NCBI GenBank assembly: GCA_002335605.1
Contig: BEDY01000002.1
Location: forward strand, 1,736,001 to 1,800,000
DNA: 64,000 nucleotides
Direction of reading: 5' to 3'
Source: Prillingera fragicola
Taxonomy: Eukaryota > Basidiomycota > Tremellomycetes > Trichosporonales > Trichosporonaceae
Each line of letters opens with the position of its first letter. Positions within the stretch are counted from its first letter, which is position 1. Positions 21,234-32,204 of the stretch are shown one piece after another. Both the position numbers and the translations under genes were made by a program. The notes beneath the pieces are model-generated. The model had not been told where the DNA came from, did no database searches, and saw nothing but the letters and a program-made list of their open reading frames with translations.

Positions 21234-24200
21234 AGATCACGGCATGGACTTGGCGTCGAAGAGAAGAGTTGGAAGATGGTCGACGGTCACCACAGTCGGA
21301 ATTCGCCATTTTAACAGTGCCAGATAGTGCAAGAGAAGTTTCAGTTCATTTAGTGTTGCTTTTGAATAGTTTGTCCTCTGCTGCGCTCGCGTGTAGTTGC
21401 GGCCTTGCATGCACAGTTGCTGAGAAGATGTCGGTATCTTGACTAGGTGGTGGGAGAAGTTTGTGGTGGCAATTAATTTCCGGCGGCCACTGACACGCTG
21501 TCGTATCAATGGTACTGTCACACACTATATGGCCTCCTATCGCATGTCCGGGAACTGGTCGGTGTCTGCATATCTTGATCTTGTTAGCAAGTAGAATGGA
21601 ATTGACTGGTTGCACAATTTGCCGATCTGAATTATTATTTTATTTATTGGACCACCGGGGTCATGGTGGAGGTCTCAATGGTGATCTGAACGCGCGTCTC
21701 CTATCCGCATGCCTCCTATGTATTAGGTGCTTACCTACGCAGCCATCTGCCTAGTGAACAACTGCATGCGCAGATGATGTCACGGGACGGTTGGACACGA
21801 CCGCTGGCCGCTCCCTGGTTGCCCAGCGGACATTGCTGCGACATCCACCATATTCGATGCTGAAGCTAGTTCATTCTCATTTAACCCCTGCAACGGCACC
21901 CAGGTCCCAGTTCCGGGGCCTCCAAACGCCGCGATAAATTATGTTCATGCATTCAAACCAGATACACCGAGACACAACCCACTTGCGTTCCGTTCCGACC
22001 TTTCCAAGAAACGCGGCATGGTTCCAATTGGTGACGCAGTGTGCCACACTGCCACGGCATTGCCCAGCTTTTCCTATTACGTAGCCAGCCAAGGCGAAAC
22101 GACATTGCTATGCGTTTGCGATTTGCTGCGCATGTGTCTGTCCTAGAAACCGCGCAAGCATGCGGCTATCGACGGTGTGGGGCGATCTCGACCGAGGTGC
22201 CAACGTGGGCGACGCTTGCTATGGCCCTATGGGGGTTTGCGCGGGGTTGGCGTGCTGCCAAAGTTCCGAAGGAGCCAAATACATGTCAGACGTTTGGTGG
22301 CTATACCGGGCGTCTGGGTTTGTGCCGTTACTGACACCGAAAGCAGGTGCGCTCCAGTACCGCTGCCTCGTATCGCTGTCGAAGCATTCCCAGCGCCACA
22401 TCCATGATAATCCGTGCACGACTAAACTCGGCGGCTCGCGGTGCCAAAGTGACCCGCGCGGAACCGTTGCGTGCTGCCATGGCCCAAGCCGATCGGATTC
22501 GGCAGTAGTGTGGGTGGGGCGCGAAGACAGATCTCCGGGCTCCGGCATGGCTCCGGCATTGGAACCACCCCTGAAGACGGAACAGCACGATACGCGCGGC
22601 GTCGCAGGCTGCGTCGCATTGGGTCTCACGGTGGCACTCCCCGGTGCCACAGCTGTAACGCATGAGGTGGGGAGCTGGGAGCGTTAGAGCGTTTACGATG
22701 CATCAAGTTGAGCGTAATAAAGCTATGTCATGGCCGTCATGGATGCGGTCATGCACGCGGTCATGCACGCTGGTGGCAAAAGTGCTGCTGTACTGGCATT
22801 CAAGGCGCCAGCAGGCTGCCTCAGGGGTGCGCCGATGGCCAGGCCTCGGCCTCGAACCCTCGGCGAGCACAAAAAAGTACGCGCTGGTGCCCATCGAATC
22901 CGCGCTCTGCCAGACCCCGACCCGTGCAGCCCGTGCAGCCCGCAGCCGCTGCGCTGCGCAGCTCCCACGCAGACCAAAGAGCGGCGTGCGCCGCGCATCA
23001 TTGCCCCCTCGGCCACACTGGCCACACCAGGAAGCGAAAGTGACCTTGGCGCCTGAGCCTACGCACCCAAAGCTCTTTCCCATGGACGTTCGGTCCCTCA
23101 TTCCACCTCGCTGTGCCCTCACGCTCACCGCCGCGTGCATGACCTCGTCCCCGAACTTCGCGGCATGGGCCGGGCGGGGAGCGAGGGGTGGCGGGCAAGC
23201 TGCAGCAACGATACATTGTCAGGCCTAGAGCCGAGATTGGGCCACTTCAGGCGAAACATACGTCCAGCCAATCCTCCCCACTGTGCATTGCTCTTGGCGA
23301 GAGATGGCCGAGGGCATGAGGCATGCGGCCAGCAGGAGCATGCGCCGCAGCCGGCCAGTATGAGCGATTTCTTGCAAAACCTCTAACGCGAGCGCCCTTT
23401 AGTGGCTAGGCCTGAGGTAACGCCGAGAAGCGACAAGGGGCATACGCGCGCACCAACCTTTGCCGTCCGCACCTGCCTCTCATGTCCCACACCCCCCTGT
23501 CCGCGCATGCCGGTGCGCATGCCAGCCGAGCCGCCGCGAATGAATGCAAATGCCTGATCTTGTGTTCACGGCCCCCACCCACCAACCCCGTGCCTTCGTT
23601 GCTCCGGCTACCGGGATCCGAGGAGGCGTGATCTGCGGGATCGAGGGGCTACAACTGCAACACCACCACCAACCCTCCCCCCGGCCGAGGGCCGAGACGA
23701 GAGCCGGACCTGCACTGCGGGCGGCATGGGCGCTGCCCAACGACTGGTGCACAGTGACAGTGCATGGGTCTAATTTCTCGGATGCAAGCACGCAGGGGCC
23801 TGGGCCAAAAGACCGAGTGGGGAACCGTTGCCCGGTGCAGAGACTGACAAAGGGACGCGCCACGAGACACATCTGGCCGAGAGCGGCGGAGCGGGCTGGG
23901 CTGGCTGGGCGGGCTTGTGCGCTTGTGCGCGGCCGCGCAGGCGGCTCGAGGCGTCGGGGGGCGTGGCGGCGCCGTGCGGGGCGGTGCCATCACGCACAGC
24001 GCATACACTTTCCATTCCTCCACGTCTTCCATCCACCAAGCAGCCTTGCATAGTCATCGTTGGCATCTCTCTCACCAAGGACCCGAATCGACACACTCCG
24101 AAATCCCCACTCTTAGTGGAGGTTGTCCGCCAACTCGACTTGTTCGCGTCCAACCCCCAGCCACTTGCCTCTTTCGCCGTCGGAACTCTTTCCTGCCTTG

Positions 24201-24312
24201 TTGCCGGCCGTAGGCATTTCTTGCCCCGGTCTCTGCTGGCCACTCGCTCTCTCGACGACGCTCGCTACCATTCTTGCTACTGTGCCCATCCTCCATTTCT
24301 CCCCGCGGCACA
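21234..24312. other. 3.1 kb gene-poor region upstream of the Zn2Cys6 factor
   Basis: No open frame here has family motifs, a good start or plausible splice structure; those of 100-190 codons overlap in all phases, as expected of GC-rich non-coding DNA. The left third is comparatively AT-rich (21480-21650 has TTATTATTTTATTTATT). The right two thirds are very GC-rich. A GGTCATG-type repeat lies at 22735-22770, and GCCCGTGCAG repeats near 22921-22945. No tRNA was found by eye. It may hold the long regulatory region of the downstream factor or a non-coding transcript. Confidence 0.5.
22735..22772. repeat. Short GGTCATG(C/G)-type direct repeats
   Basis: The phrase gCGGTCATGCACGC occurs twice back to back, preceded by the related CCGTCATGGATG, within about 38 bp. 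It is a minor low-copy repeat with no assigned function. Confidence 0.5.
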
Positions 24313-27217
24313 ATGTCCATCTCCCCCTCGACGCCCGCCATGTCGGTTCCGCACCTCGTGATCCGCGTGAACAGCGACAACGGCAGTGATCGTGACCGCC
24401 AGTCGGTAACTCCTAACGAGGACCGACTTGCCACTCCTAGCGCTCGTGTCAGTGCTGCTCCGACGACAGTGTCGCCGAGTGCCGCTAGCGCATCAGCCTC
24501 GCCTCAGGCCTCAAACGGCTCCATCAAGCGTGACAATCCCAACGAGGAGGACGAGGTGGACGAGCTCGGCGAGGACGAGCTGGCGCCGCCGCCGCGCCCT
24601 ATCCCCACCCCTACCATGTCTTCAGTGCCCATTCCCAGCCCAAAGCCTGCGGCCGCCGGTGGTTCCAAAAGCCGGAAGAGTTCCTGCGACTTGTGCCACC
24701 ACCGCAAGATTAAGGTGAGTAGTCACAAACTTGAAACTGGTTCCCATGCGCCCATGCTCGTTGCACCGCTGACGCCGAACTCCCCAGTGTGATCAAGTGC
24801 GCCCCTCGTGCTCGTCGTGCCTCCGCAAGGGACATCCGTGTCACTACTCTGAGGAGACCGAGGCGAACAATCCTCACAATAACCGCCGGGCAGTGTCGGC
24901 CGCACACGTCGAGGGCCCGCGGCCCGTGCCCGCCAATCAGCCTCGCGGCGTCTTTGGCTCCAACAGCAACGGTGGTTCGCACGGTGGCTCGCCAGCATGG
25001 CTGTCGAGTTCCTCCCGCCCCAAAAGCACAGTTCCCGCAAACGGCAGTCGTCCCGCTTCCGCAGCCGGTGGCAGTGCCGAACGCAAGCGTCGCATCGACC
25101 GTGAGCGCATCGTCAACGGCTACGGATCGAGCAGTGATGAGGGAGAAAACGAGGGAAGCGTGCGCAGCAAGGGCGCCTCTGCGCCGGCCCCTGCGTCTGC
25201 CATTGCTCGCAACGGCGGCGTCGAGAACGACCTTGCCGACATGCTCGGCGTCAAGGACGACGAGATTGATGAGCTTGAGAGTGGGGACGAGGCCAAGGCC
25301 AGCGAAACTTCGCGGGGCAAGAAGCGTGACGCATCGGTGGACGACGAGCTCTCTGGCGAGCTCCTCGAGCTGGCCTCTGCTCCGCCGAAAAAGAAGAAGA
25401 TTAGGCCTCCTGTCTCGGTCACTCCTGATCTCACTCGTCTTACCTCCTCTCGGCCGCGGCCGCAGGCTCGCCAGAGCATGCCCGCCTCCCTGTCTGTTGC
25501 CTCAGGTAGCAGCCACAGCGGTCGGTACGATGCGTACAGCGTGCCTCTAGTCACTCTGATGGCTTCACTGCCGTCTGCCGAGACCCAGACTATTCTCTTC
25601 AACACCTTCTTTGCCGACCCATTCCTCACCGAGGGAATCTCGCTCTTGCAGCCCCAGTTTGTTGACGACTTTCACTCGCTTGTAGAGCGCCGCCCCGCCT
25701 CCAAGCTTCGTGAAGGCGACGCGACGACTCTTGCCAACGCGTTTGCCTTCCTTGCCGTCGCGCTCCGTGTCCTGCCTGAAGAGACTGGCAAGTTGCTTCT
25801 GGCCTCGGGATCGAGCGCCTCGTCAAGCGCTCCTCGTTCTGCTGGTCGCATAATCGCCAACCAACCTGCCTCAAATGCCGATCCCACACCGCTAGACCAG
25901 CGCTACTTTGAGCTGGCTCTTCTGGCCGCCCAGGTCGCCGAGCAGCGCGACGCTCCCTCGGTCATGTACGTCGTCCACAAGCTCGTGCTCTTCCGTTACG
26001 CAACCCTCGGCTTCCGCAAGGACCGCGTGGTCCTCGCTGGTGGATGGCTCGCTCAGGCCATCAAAACCGCGCAGGCTCTTGGCATGAGCAAGGAGTGGGA
26101 GGGCATCCCTCAAGGAGAGCGTGAGCTGCGCCGCCGTGTCATGTGGTCGCTCTACGTGGCCGACCGCCAGTTTGCTTTTGAGACGGCCTTCCCTTACACC
26201 ATCCTCGACACTCACCAGGGCATCCACCTTCCTTCCCCCATCTCCGAGTCGGACCTGTATAAGATTGCCCCAGACTCGCCCACTCTCCCTCCCCACTCGA
26301 CCGAGGCCGGCCCGACCGCGAGCACGGCACTGTTCATTCACACGCACCTGGCGCGTCGTATAACACCGATTCTCGACTCCTTTGCCACTGTTGGTCCTAC
26401 TGGTACTCCCCACGACCTCGTTTTGCGCTTTGACGCTTCGCTCGACGCGTTCCAGGACGCTCTGCCGCCGTACCTCCGTCTCTTCCCTCTGACCGACACC
26501 CGGTTCGACTCTGCACACCCGTACCTGGCCCCACACCGTGTTCGCCTTCACTCGACCCTTCTGTCGTACCGTCTTGGCGTCCACCGTGCCCACCTCGCGG
26601 CATACCTTTCACCCTCGAGCTCGCCTGGGGTTCGTGCTGTCATTGCACAGGTGTGCTTGGCCTCGCTCCGCTGCCAAAAGTCGGCCAAGATGCTTGACCC
26701 CAAGCTGTCGCCCCGTTTGTTCAACGCCGCCACCGTATTCGAGGCCGCAGCGACCCTTGCCCTGATTATGCACGTCGAGCGCGCTGTTGCAGGCCCTAGC
26801 GCCGCCCAGGCCATCGGCATGTCAACAGAGTACCTCGCCATGCGCGCTGGCGTCGCCGACGGCTCGGAGCTCCTCGACAGCGTTGGCGCCTCGTCGGAAG
26901 GTGGCCAGTTTGCCCGCGTGGCTGTCCGCATCCTCCGCGAGGTCATTGCCAAGGTGGACGCCGGACCACGCGCAATGTCGGCCCCCCTCACGTCGCCGAG
27001 CGGCAAACTCAACGGCACCGTCAATGGCGATGTCGGACCCAACGGCGCCGGCGGCAGCCCCAACTCGGTTGGCGGCCGCGACCAGTCGCCCCAGCCCTCC
27101 AACCCGTACGTCACGGCCTGCGCCGCATGGCTCGACACGTGGCGTACGGTCAACGTCGACTATCTCCTCCGCGAGGCCGAATGGCCCAGCTGGGAGAAGG
27201 TCATTGCCGGCATGTAG
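24313..27217 (+). CDS. Zn2Cys6 fungal transcription factor with Fungal_trans domain
   Basis: A nuclear sequence-specific regulator. The N-terminal 120 residues are Ser/Pro-rich with an acidic run. The Zn2Cys6 cluster lies at about residues 127-153 as CDLCHHRKIK|CDQVRPSC and SSCLRKGHPCHY. It is interrupted after KIK by an intron (24715-24787, donor GTGAGT), so the DNA-binding domain exists only in the spliced product. A nuclear-type basic stretch (AERKRRIDRER) and KKKKIRPP follow. The middle homology region begins near FFADPFLTEGISLLQPQFVD and includes GGWLAQAIKTAQALGMSKEW and RRVMWSLYVADRQFAFETAF, typical of Fungal_trans. Total is about 940 residues. The ATG at 24313 (CACAATGTCC) opens the frame. 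I cannot name an orthologue or target pathway. The 3.1 kb upstream gap suggests complex control. Confidence 0.88.
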
Positions 27218-28749
27218 TAGGCTTGCTACATGTGCCTGTGCATTTATTTTACACTCTACTCTCATCAGGCAACGATACCCATCTCTTTATGATTTTTGAC
27301 AAGTCTGCTGCTGTGAACTGCCTCCCCGATTGTACTCTGGTTCTTCTCTCTAGATGCACGAACGATGTGATTACCTGGACATTTGGGTTGCTTCAAACAG
27401 GTGCAGTCGTTACTGATTTGAGGCACTCTGTCTGGCTGCAATGCTTGATCATAGTCTCTCTTGCACATGGTTCGACCGAGACAGCCGAGAGATGCTAAGG
27501 GTGACTGATAGCCGAGGGGAACCATCACCACATGGCATAAAGGAGTGGCAGGTGAAGTAAAGAGAGGGTTATCAGGTGAACGGTGCTGGGACAAAGCCTT
27601 CTGTTGGTATTGCTGCTCAACCACGTTCGTCAAGTCACAACGAAGCATCGCCGAAAGTCTGGGCCCAGGAATACTGACATACGGACATCAAAGCCCATCA
27701 GGGAACCGGAGAAGACAGCCACGAAAGGTTTGTGCCGAATGGCTTGGCGCACGGCACCTCTCTGCTCCGTCCCACATTGTGCGAGGCGTACACACAGCGG
27801 TGTGGCGTTTTAGTGACACCACTTTTGCGTATTCTCTCTCGCACCATCCTCCGAGAATCCTTTGGAGCTCTGCAAGTGCCGCCACAAGGTATCTGGCAGT
27901 CTTTACCCGCCTGGGCCCTTTGTGGAGATCTAATCCAAGGGCTGGGTAGTGACCAGTTTCGATCAGATCTTGCTTAGCGTCATAGGCGTTGGCTTTGCAG
28001 GAGGTACGAGCTTACACCAGTGTGCCTTCGCCATACAGCCTCCACTACTCGCCCCAAAACCCTTCCGACGCTATTAACCCCGTAAACGTCACAGTGGCCA
28101 TTGGTGAGCTTTGACGGCGTTTTCCCAGTGGGAGCGACATGGGGATCATTAATGCTGCGCATGCTAGATTGAGGACGAGGGACGAGGCAGAAGAGGTCGT
28201 TGCGGCGGCACGCCAGCTAAAATGAGAAGAGCGGAAGAGATAACAGCCCCGTTATCACACGACCCCACCAAGTTCAGGCAATGCGAAGTGCCATTTGGAA
28301 CCACTCTTAGAGCGAAGCGGTGGTGTGAGGCGTCGAGGAACATGGCGGCAGCATCTCTCGTGTATGACCCACTGGGCCACTGCAGCAGCTTGAGTATACT
28401 TATGAGTGTTTGAGGGCATCAGTGTATGGAGTAGGAACGCGAGTCTCTGTTGAAGCGTTCAAGACAGATTGCTCGATTTGCGCGGGCAGAAAAATGAAGG
28501 AAAACAATCGAAATAAACCAGGAGACGTGAATCTGCGACTGGCGACGGCGACAGCGGCATGCACCGAAGTCCCCAAACCACAGTGCGAGTGCGAGATGAA
28601 ACATGTATACCTATCGGGTCTATACTACAATCTGGAGAGCTGGGGATGAGAAAGCGTCTGTGACCGTGTTCGTGTTCGTGTTCATGTGTGTGTGTGCGTG
28701 CGAGGCTCGTCCGTTGCCTATCCTGTCTGTCCTTCTACTGTCCTGGCCC
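27218..28749. other. Intergenic, no supportable gene
   Basis: Only short overlapping open frames are present, none with recognisable motifs or consistent splicing. The first 100 bp are AT-rich and likely the 3' end of the transcription factor gene. The right end carries a TTCGTG/TG microsatellite (28666-28702) that may lie in the 3' untranslated region of the small minus-strand gene. Confidence 0.45.
28666..28702. repeat. Microsatellite TTCGTG / TG
   Basis: Three TTCGTG-like hexamers are followed by ATGTGTGTGTGTGCGTGCG. Simple-sequence repeat, no gene. Confidence 0.75.
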
Positions 28750-29442
28750 TCACTGGCTGTAGCTGCTGTAGCCATAGGGAGAATAAGCGGTCTGCTGCTG
28801 GTATGCTCCGCCGTACGGGTTGACCGTCTGTTGAGCGTGAGCGATCTCGGCTCGTAGCTGAGCTTCGTCTGCTGTCATTAGCCTGGGTGACAACGGTTGG
28901 GCCTGGCGCATGGTAACATGGCCAGCGAAAGGACAGGTGCCTCATGATAACAGAAAGTATTGGGAGCTCGTTCTGACAGTATGCTGCTAGCTCTCTGTCT
29001 TAAACCAACGTCTGGTCTCTGTGCAGATACCGCAGCTGCTCCACTGTCTGACCACGGGGATAGGGGGAGTGGAGGTGGACCGGAGACTGCAGCGGCGACT
29101 GGGTTGGCCGGCCAAGACGCCAGCAGCCCTCCACTGGAGAGACGAGGGCCACGCGCTTACGCGCCAACACGACGAGAAGCAAGCCACCGCAAAAGGTCCT
29201 ACACTCACGGTAAGGGCACACTTGCTGCAAGCCGCTTGGCTGGCCGCAGATCGACTTGTAGCGGTATTGCTGGAGGAGGACGCCACAGGTGCCGGGTGGG
29301 GATGGTACGACCTGGAAACTGCGTGTGGTATCAGCTCGCGTTTTGGGGAGGGACGATGAGTGTGCGCCACGGTGGGTGCTGCAGGTGGGCGGTGATGAGA
29401 AGAGACCTACTACCAGCTGTCCTGGGGAGAGTTGGGGTTCAT
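28750..29442 (-). CDS. Possible small Cys/Gln/Tyr-containing protein, model unresolved
   Basis: Two coding-looking pieces are visible. The 5' piece starts MNPNSPQDSCFQVV (ATG at 29442, context ACAATGAAC), spliced over an intron with donor GTAGTA. It continues PSPPGTCGVLLQQYRYKS and ICGQPSGLQQVCPY up to a GTGAGT. The 3' piece reads DEAQLRAEIAHAQQTVNPYG, then GAYQQQTAYSPYGYSSYSQ and a stop at 28750-28752, a low-complexity Gln/Tyr tail like those of RNA-associated proteins. I could not join the pieces with confident splice sites between about 28880 and 29215, so they may belong to one gene or two. Family and function are unknown. Confidence 0.35.
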
Positions 29443-30258
29443 TGTTGGTTGGTGTAGTGGAAGGCGGACGCGCGTAGAGTGGATATGAGTTAAGAGAGGG
29501 TATGTGTAGGTTGAAGAGATGCAGAGAGGTAGCCGAGGTCGATGACAGGTTTGGGGAAAGTGCTATCAGCTTGCATTATCCATGTGTGGCGCGAATACAC
29601 TTGTTCCAGCAGACGGAATCCTGTGATCCCAGTTTAACTTCCCACACCTTCCTGCCGAGGCGCATCTCTAGCGTGGGCGGAAGGAGCGGCATTGAGGGCC
29701 ACAGCTCAATAAGGCCTAGATTCAAGATGAAAGCTATGATTCTGACTGGGCTGGACGTGCACAGTGGAGTTTTCTCTCCGCAGTGGCCAGAAGAGGTCGA
29801 GAAGGCAGCGTACGTTCACTACACAGGAGGTGCAGGGCTGCAGGACCGGGAGTCGCGCACATTCCGGGGATGGCGAGTGCGCAATCCTGCCCGTCCGTGC
29901 AAGGGGCACATGGGCCATATAGACTGCATTAGGTGCAATTGTGTGCAAAGGAGGTCTGTGCAGGGTGTTATCAGCCGATCGCGTTCCACATTGCCAGCCA
30001 CGACTTGGGCGCGGAGGTGCTTGCTGCTTCTCTGTTATCCTGAACACACCATACCGCACATCGACCAGGACAGAGACGTGATTGCACACAATTGGACGCA
30101 AGGGGAATAGTGTGTGCTTCATGTGTTATTCTACACTCTACTGTCTACAGGTTTATGAGGAGTGGATAGTGATGGTACAGCGGAGCGACATGGTCTCCGC
30201 CAAGATGGCATGCTCTGAATCCAGCCAGGTGCCACATGCTTCTGATCCCAAGAATCCC
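29443..30258. other. Intergenic spacer
   Basis: No gene is supportable. It should hold the promoter of the small minus-strand gene and the 3' flank of RNR2. Open frames on both strands lack motifs. Confidence 0.45.
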
Positions 30259-31852
30259 TCAAAAGTCGGCATCAGTTCGGAAAATCCGCCTCTGGAGCCT
30301 TCCCTCCTCTCCATCACTCTCGGCCCGGGGGTGTGCAGGAGTGGCCGAGCGCGACACACCAGCGATCTGGTACGCCGAAACACGCGACTCGAAGAAGTCT
30401 GACATGTCAGTGGAAGAACACAGATCCCCACGCGGTACTCACTGGCCTTGCCCTGCAAGGAGATGAGCTCCATCCACTCGAACGGATTGGTGGCATTGTA
30501 CATCTTGTCGTAGCCAAGAGCAACCACCAGGCGATCGGCGACAAACTCCATGTACTGGCACATAGACTGGACTAGTCAGCAGCGGTGCGAGGATTAACCA
30601 GGCGAGGAACTCACCCCAGCGTTGATGCCGATCAGAGCACATGGTAGTGCATCGGTAAGGAACTCCTTTTCAATGACAACAGCCTCTTGCACAATAGAGT
30701 GCACCTCGGCCTGGGAACAGCGATGCTTGAGATGGCTGTACAGCAAGCAGGCAAAATCTGTGTGCGTTCCCTCGTCTCGGCTGATAAGCTCGTTTGAAAA
30801 CGTCAATCCTCGCATGAGCCCGCGCTTCTTGAGCCAGAAAATGGCGGCAAAAGATCCCGAGAAGAAGATTCCCTCCACGCAAGCAAAGGCGATAAGGCGA
30901 ATACGAAAGGGCTGGAGATGTCAGAACCAAATCTCATCTCATGCCACGAACCATTTCAGGAGTAATGTACTTCAATGCCCAATCGGCCTTCTTCTGAATG
31001 CACGGAACTAGAACGTTAGCGATGCTCTCGAAGCATCTATTATCGACGTACTCTTCTCCATTCCCTTGAAAAGAAAGTCCTTCTCAGCAGTGTCCTGAAC
31101 ATATGTCTCAATCAAGAGGCTATATGTTTCGGCATGGACCTGCTCGATCATTGTTTGAAACGCGTAAAATGCCCGGGCCTCGGCAATCTGGACCTCCATC
31201 GAGAACTGGGAGATCAAGTTCTCGCCAACAATGCCATCTGATGAAGCAAAGAATGCAAGAATACCTGAACATTAACTAATGGCTTTCAATACCCAAACAC
31301 TCACGAAGGATGAAGAATCGCTCGTTGTCATTCAGCTTGCCATGCCAGTCATGCAGGTCGTTGGCGAGGTCGAGTTCCTCGGCGGTCCAAAAGCTAGCCT
31401 GTGCCTGCTTGTACGCCATCCAAATCTGCCAGTCAGCATTGCTTTCCAGTCTGGCGACTCACCTCCCGGTATTTGATTGGGAACAGCACAAAGCGGTCGT
31501 TTGACTCGCGAAGAATATCTTCATCCTCCTCCTCTGGGAACAGACGCTGCGTGGCAATTGCACCAGATGGCTTCTTCTCAGTCCCAGACTCCTCTGTCGT
31601 CATAAGATTCAAGAATGCCATTGATGTCGAAGGGCTGTGGCTCTGACGAGGCTGGGGCAGATCTGCTGTTGCGCCAGTGTTGGGCGAGCGTATGGGATCA
31701 TACGGGCGGCGTATTTGGTCGATTCGTTCCATGTCGCTCATATCATCGACGCTAGTAGCTCTCGAGCAATACGATGAGGTTGATGCTGAGCGAGACGGAG
31801 CGGAAGACCTCGAGAAGGGGAGCTGTAGAGTCTGGCGACTTGGGGACGCCAT
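30259..31852 (-). CDS. RNR2: Ribonucleoside-diphosphate reductase small subunit (R2)
   Basis: R2 carries the di-iron/tyrosyl radical cofactor that lets the R1 subunit reduce ribonucleotides for DNA synthesis. Metal and radical residues are visible: Asp in [15 protein letters not shown]; Glu, His and radical Tyr in [16 protein letters not shown]; Glu in [17 protein letters not shown]; Glu/His in [18 protein letters not shown]; then [12 protein letters not shown] and [16 protein letters not shown]. The C-terminal R1-binding peptide ends RIFRTDADF, reached only after splicing the last intron (GTGAGTACC...GACATGTCAG). The frame without this intron runs on falsely to 30153. There is a Ser-rich N-terminal extension of about 100 residues and a short Arg/Glu insert before the C-terminal tail. 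I chose MASPSRQ at 31852 (GCCATGG); ATG 31861 is three codons earlier. Divergent from mitochondrial IF2. Confidence 0.93.
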
Positions 31853-32204
31853 GGCAGTCATCTCGGGAGGCTTGGCAGCCTGGTTTGAGTTGGTAGGAAT
31901 GTCCGGGACGCAGTAGAGTGCTGGATGGCAATGCATCCAACTCGATGTGACCGTTGACTCTGTGGATGACCTCGTATTGTGGTCGTTGTCGATGGATGTG
32001 AGAGTGTGAGAGTGAGCAGATGGATGCAGTAATCTCCATCCTCCACCGTAAAGTCGCGTCAACTGGCTCGTCATAAATGAGTGGCAAATGTTCTGACACG
32101 TGACTTTGTCGCGGAGACTGACCGAAGTCCGCCTGTTAATCTCGAAAACCAAGTTACCATTTCCACACGCTTCCTCACTTTCAAGTCACAACAACATCAT
32201 CGCC
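31853..32204. promoter_or_regulatory. Divergent promoter between RNR2 and mitochondrial IF2
   Basis: A 352-bp head-to-head spacer. An E-box CACGTG lies at 32097-32102 inside TGACACGTGACT, a near-palindrome suited to bHLH factors of the Cbf1 class. No clear ACGCGT (MCB) site, the usual S-phase element of RNR genes, is present. Confidence 0.45.

Noticed and set aside
22840..22900. tRNA T-arm-like GGGTTCGAGGCC on the minus strand
   Set aside because: Neighbouring sequence cannot form acceptor and anticodon stems.
22160..24053. Overlapping 100-190-codon frames in the 21.2-24.3 kb gap (for example 22160-22687, 22662-23228, 23544-24053)
   Set aside because: They occur in several phases and on both strands over the same bases, contain no recognisable domain, and have the Arg/Ala/Pro/Cys-rich look of translated GC-rich non-coding DNA.
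30333..30410. tRNA-like GGAGTGGCCGAGCG phrase
   Set aside because: It recalls a Ser/Leu tRNA D-arm but lies inside the last RNR2 exon, and no anticodon or T-arm fold follows.
30153..30563. RNR2 C-terminus running to 30153
   Set aside because: The read-through frame lacks the R1-binding peptide. Splicing at GTGAGTACC gives the expected end RIFRTDADF at 30259.
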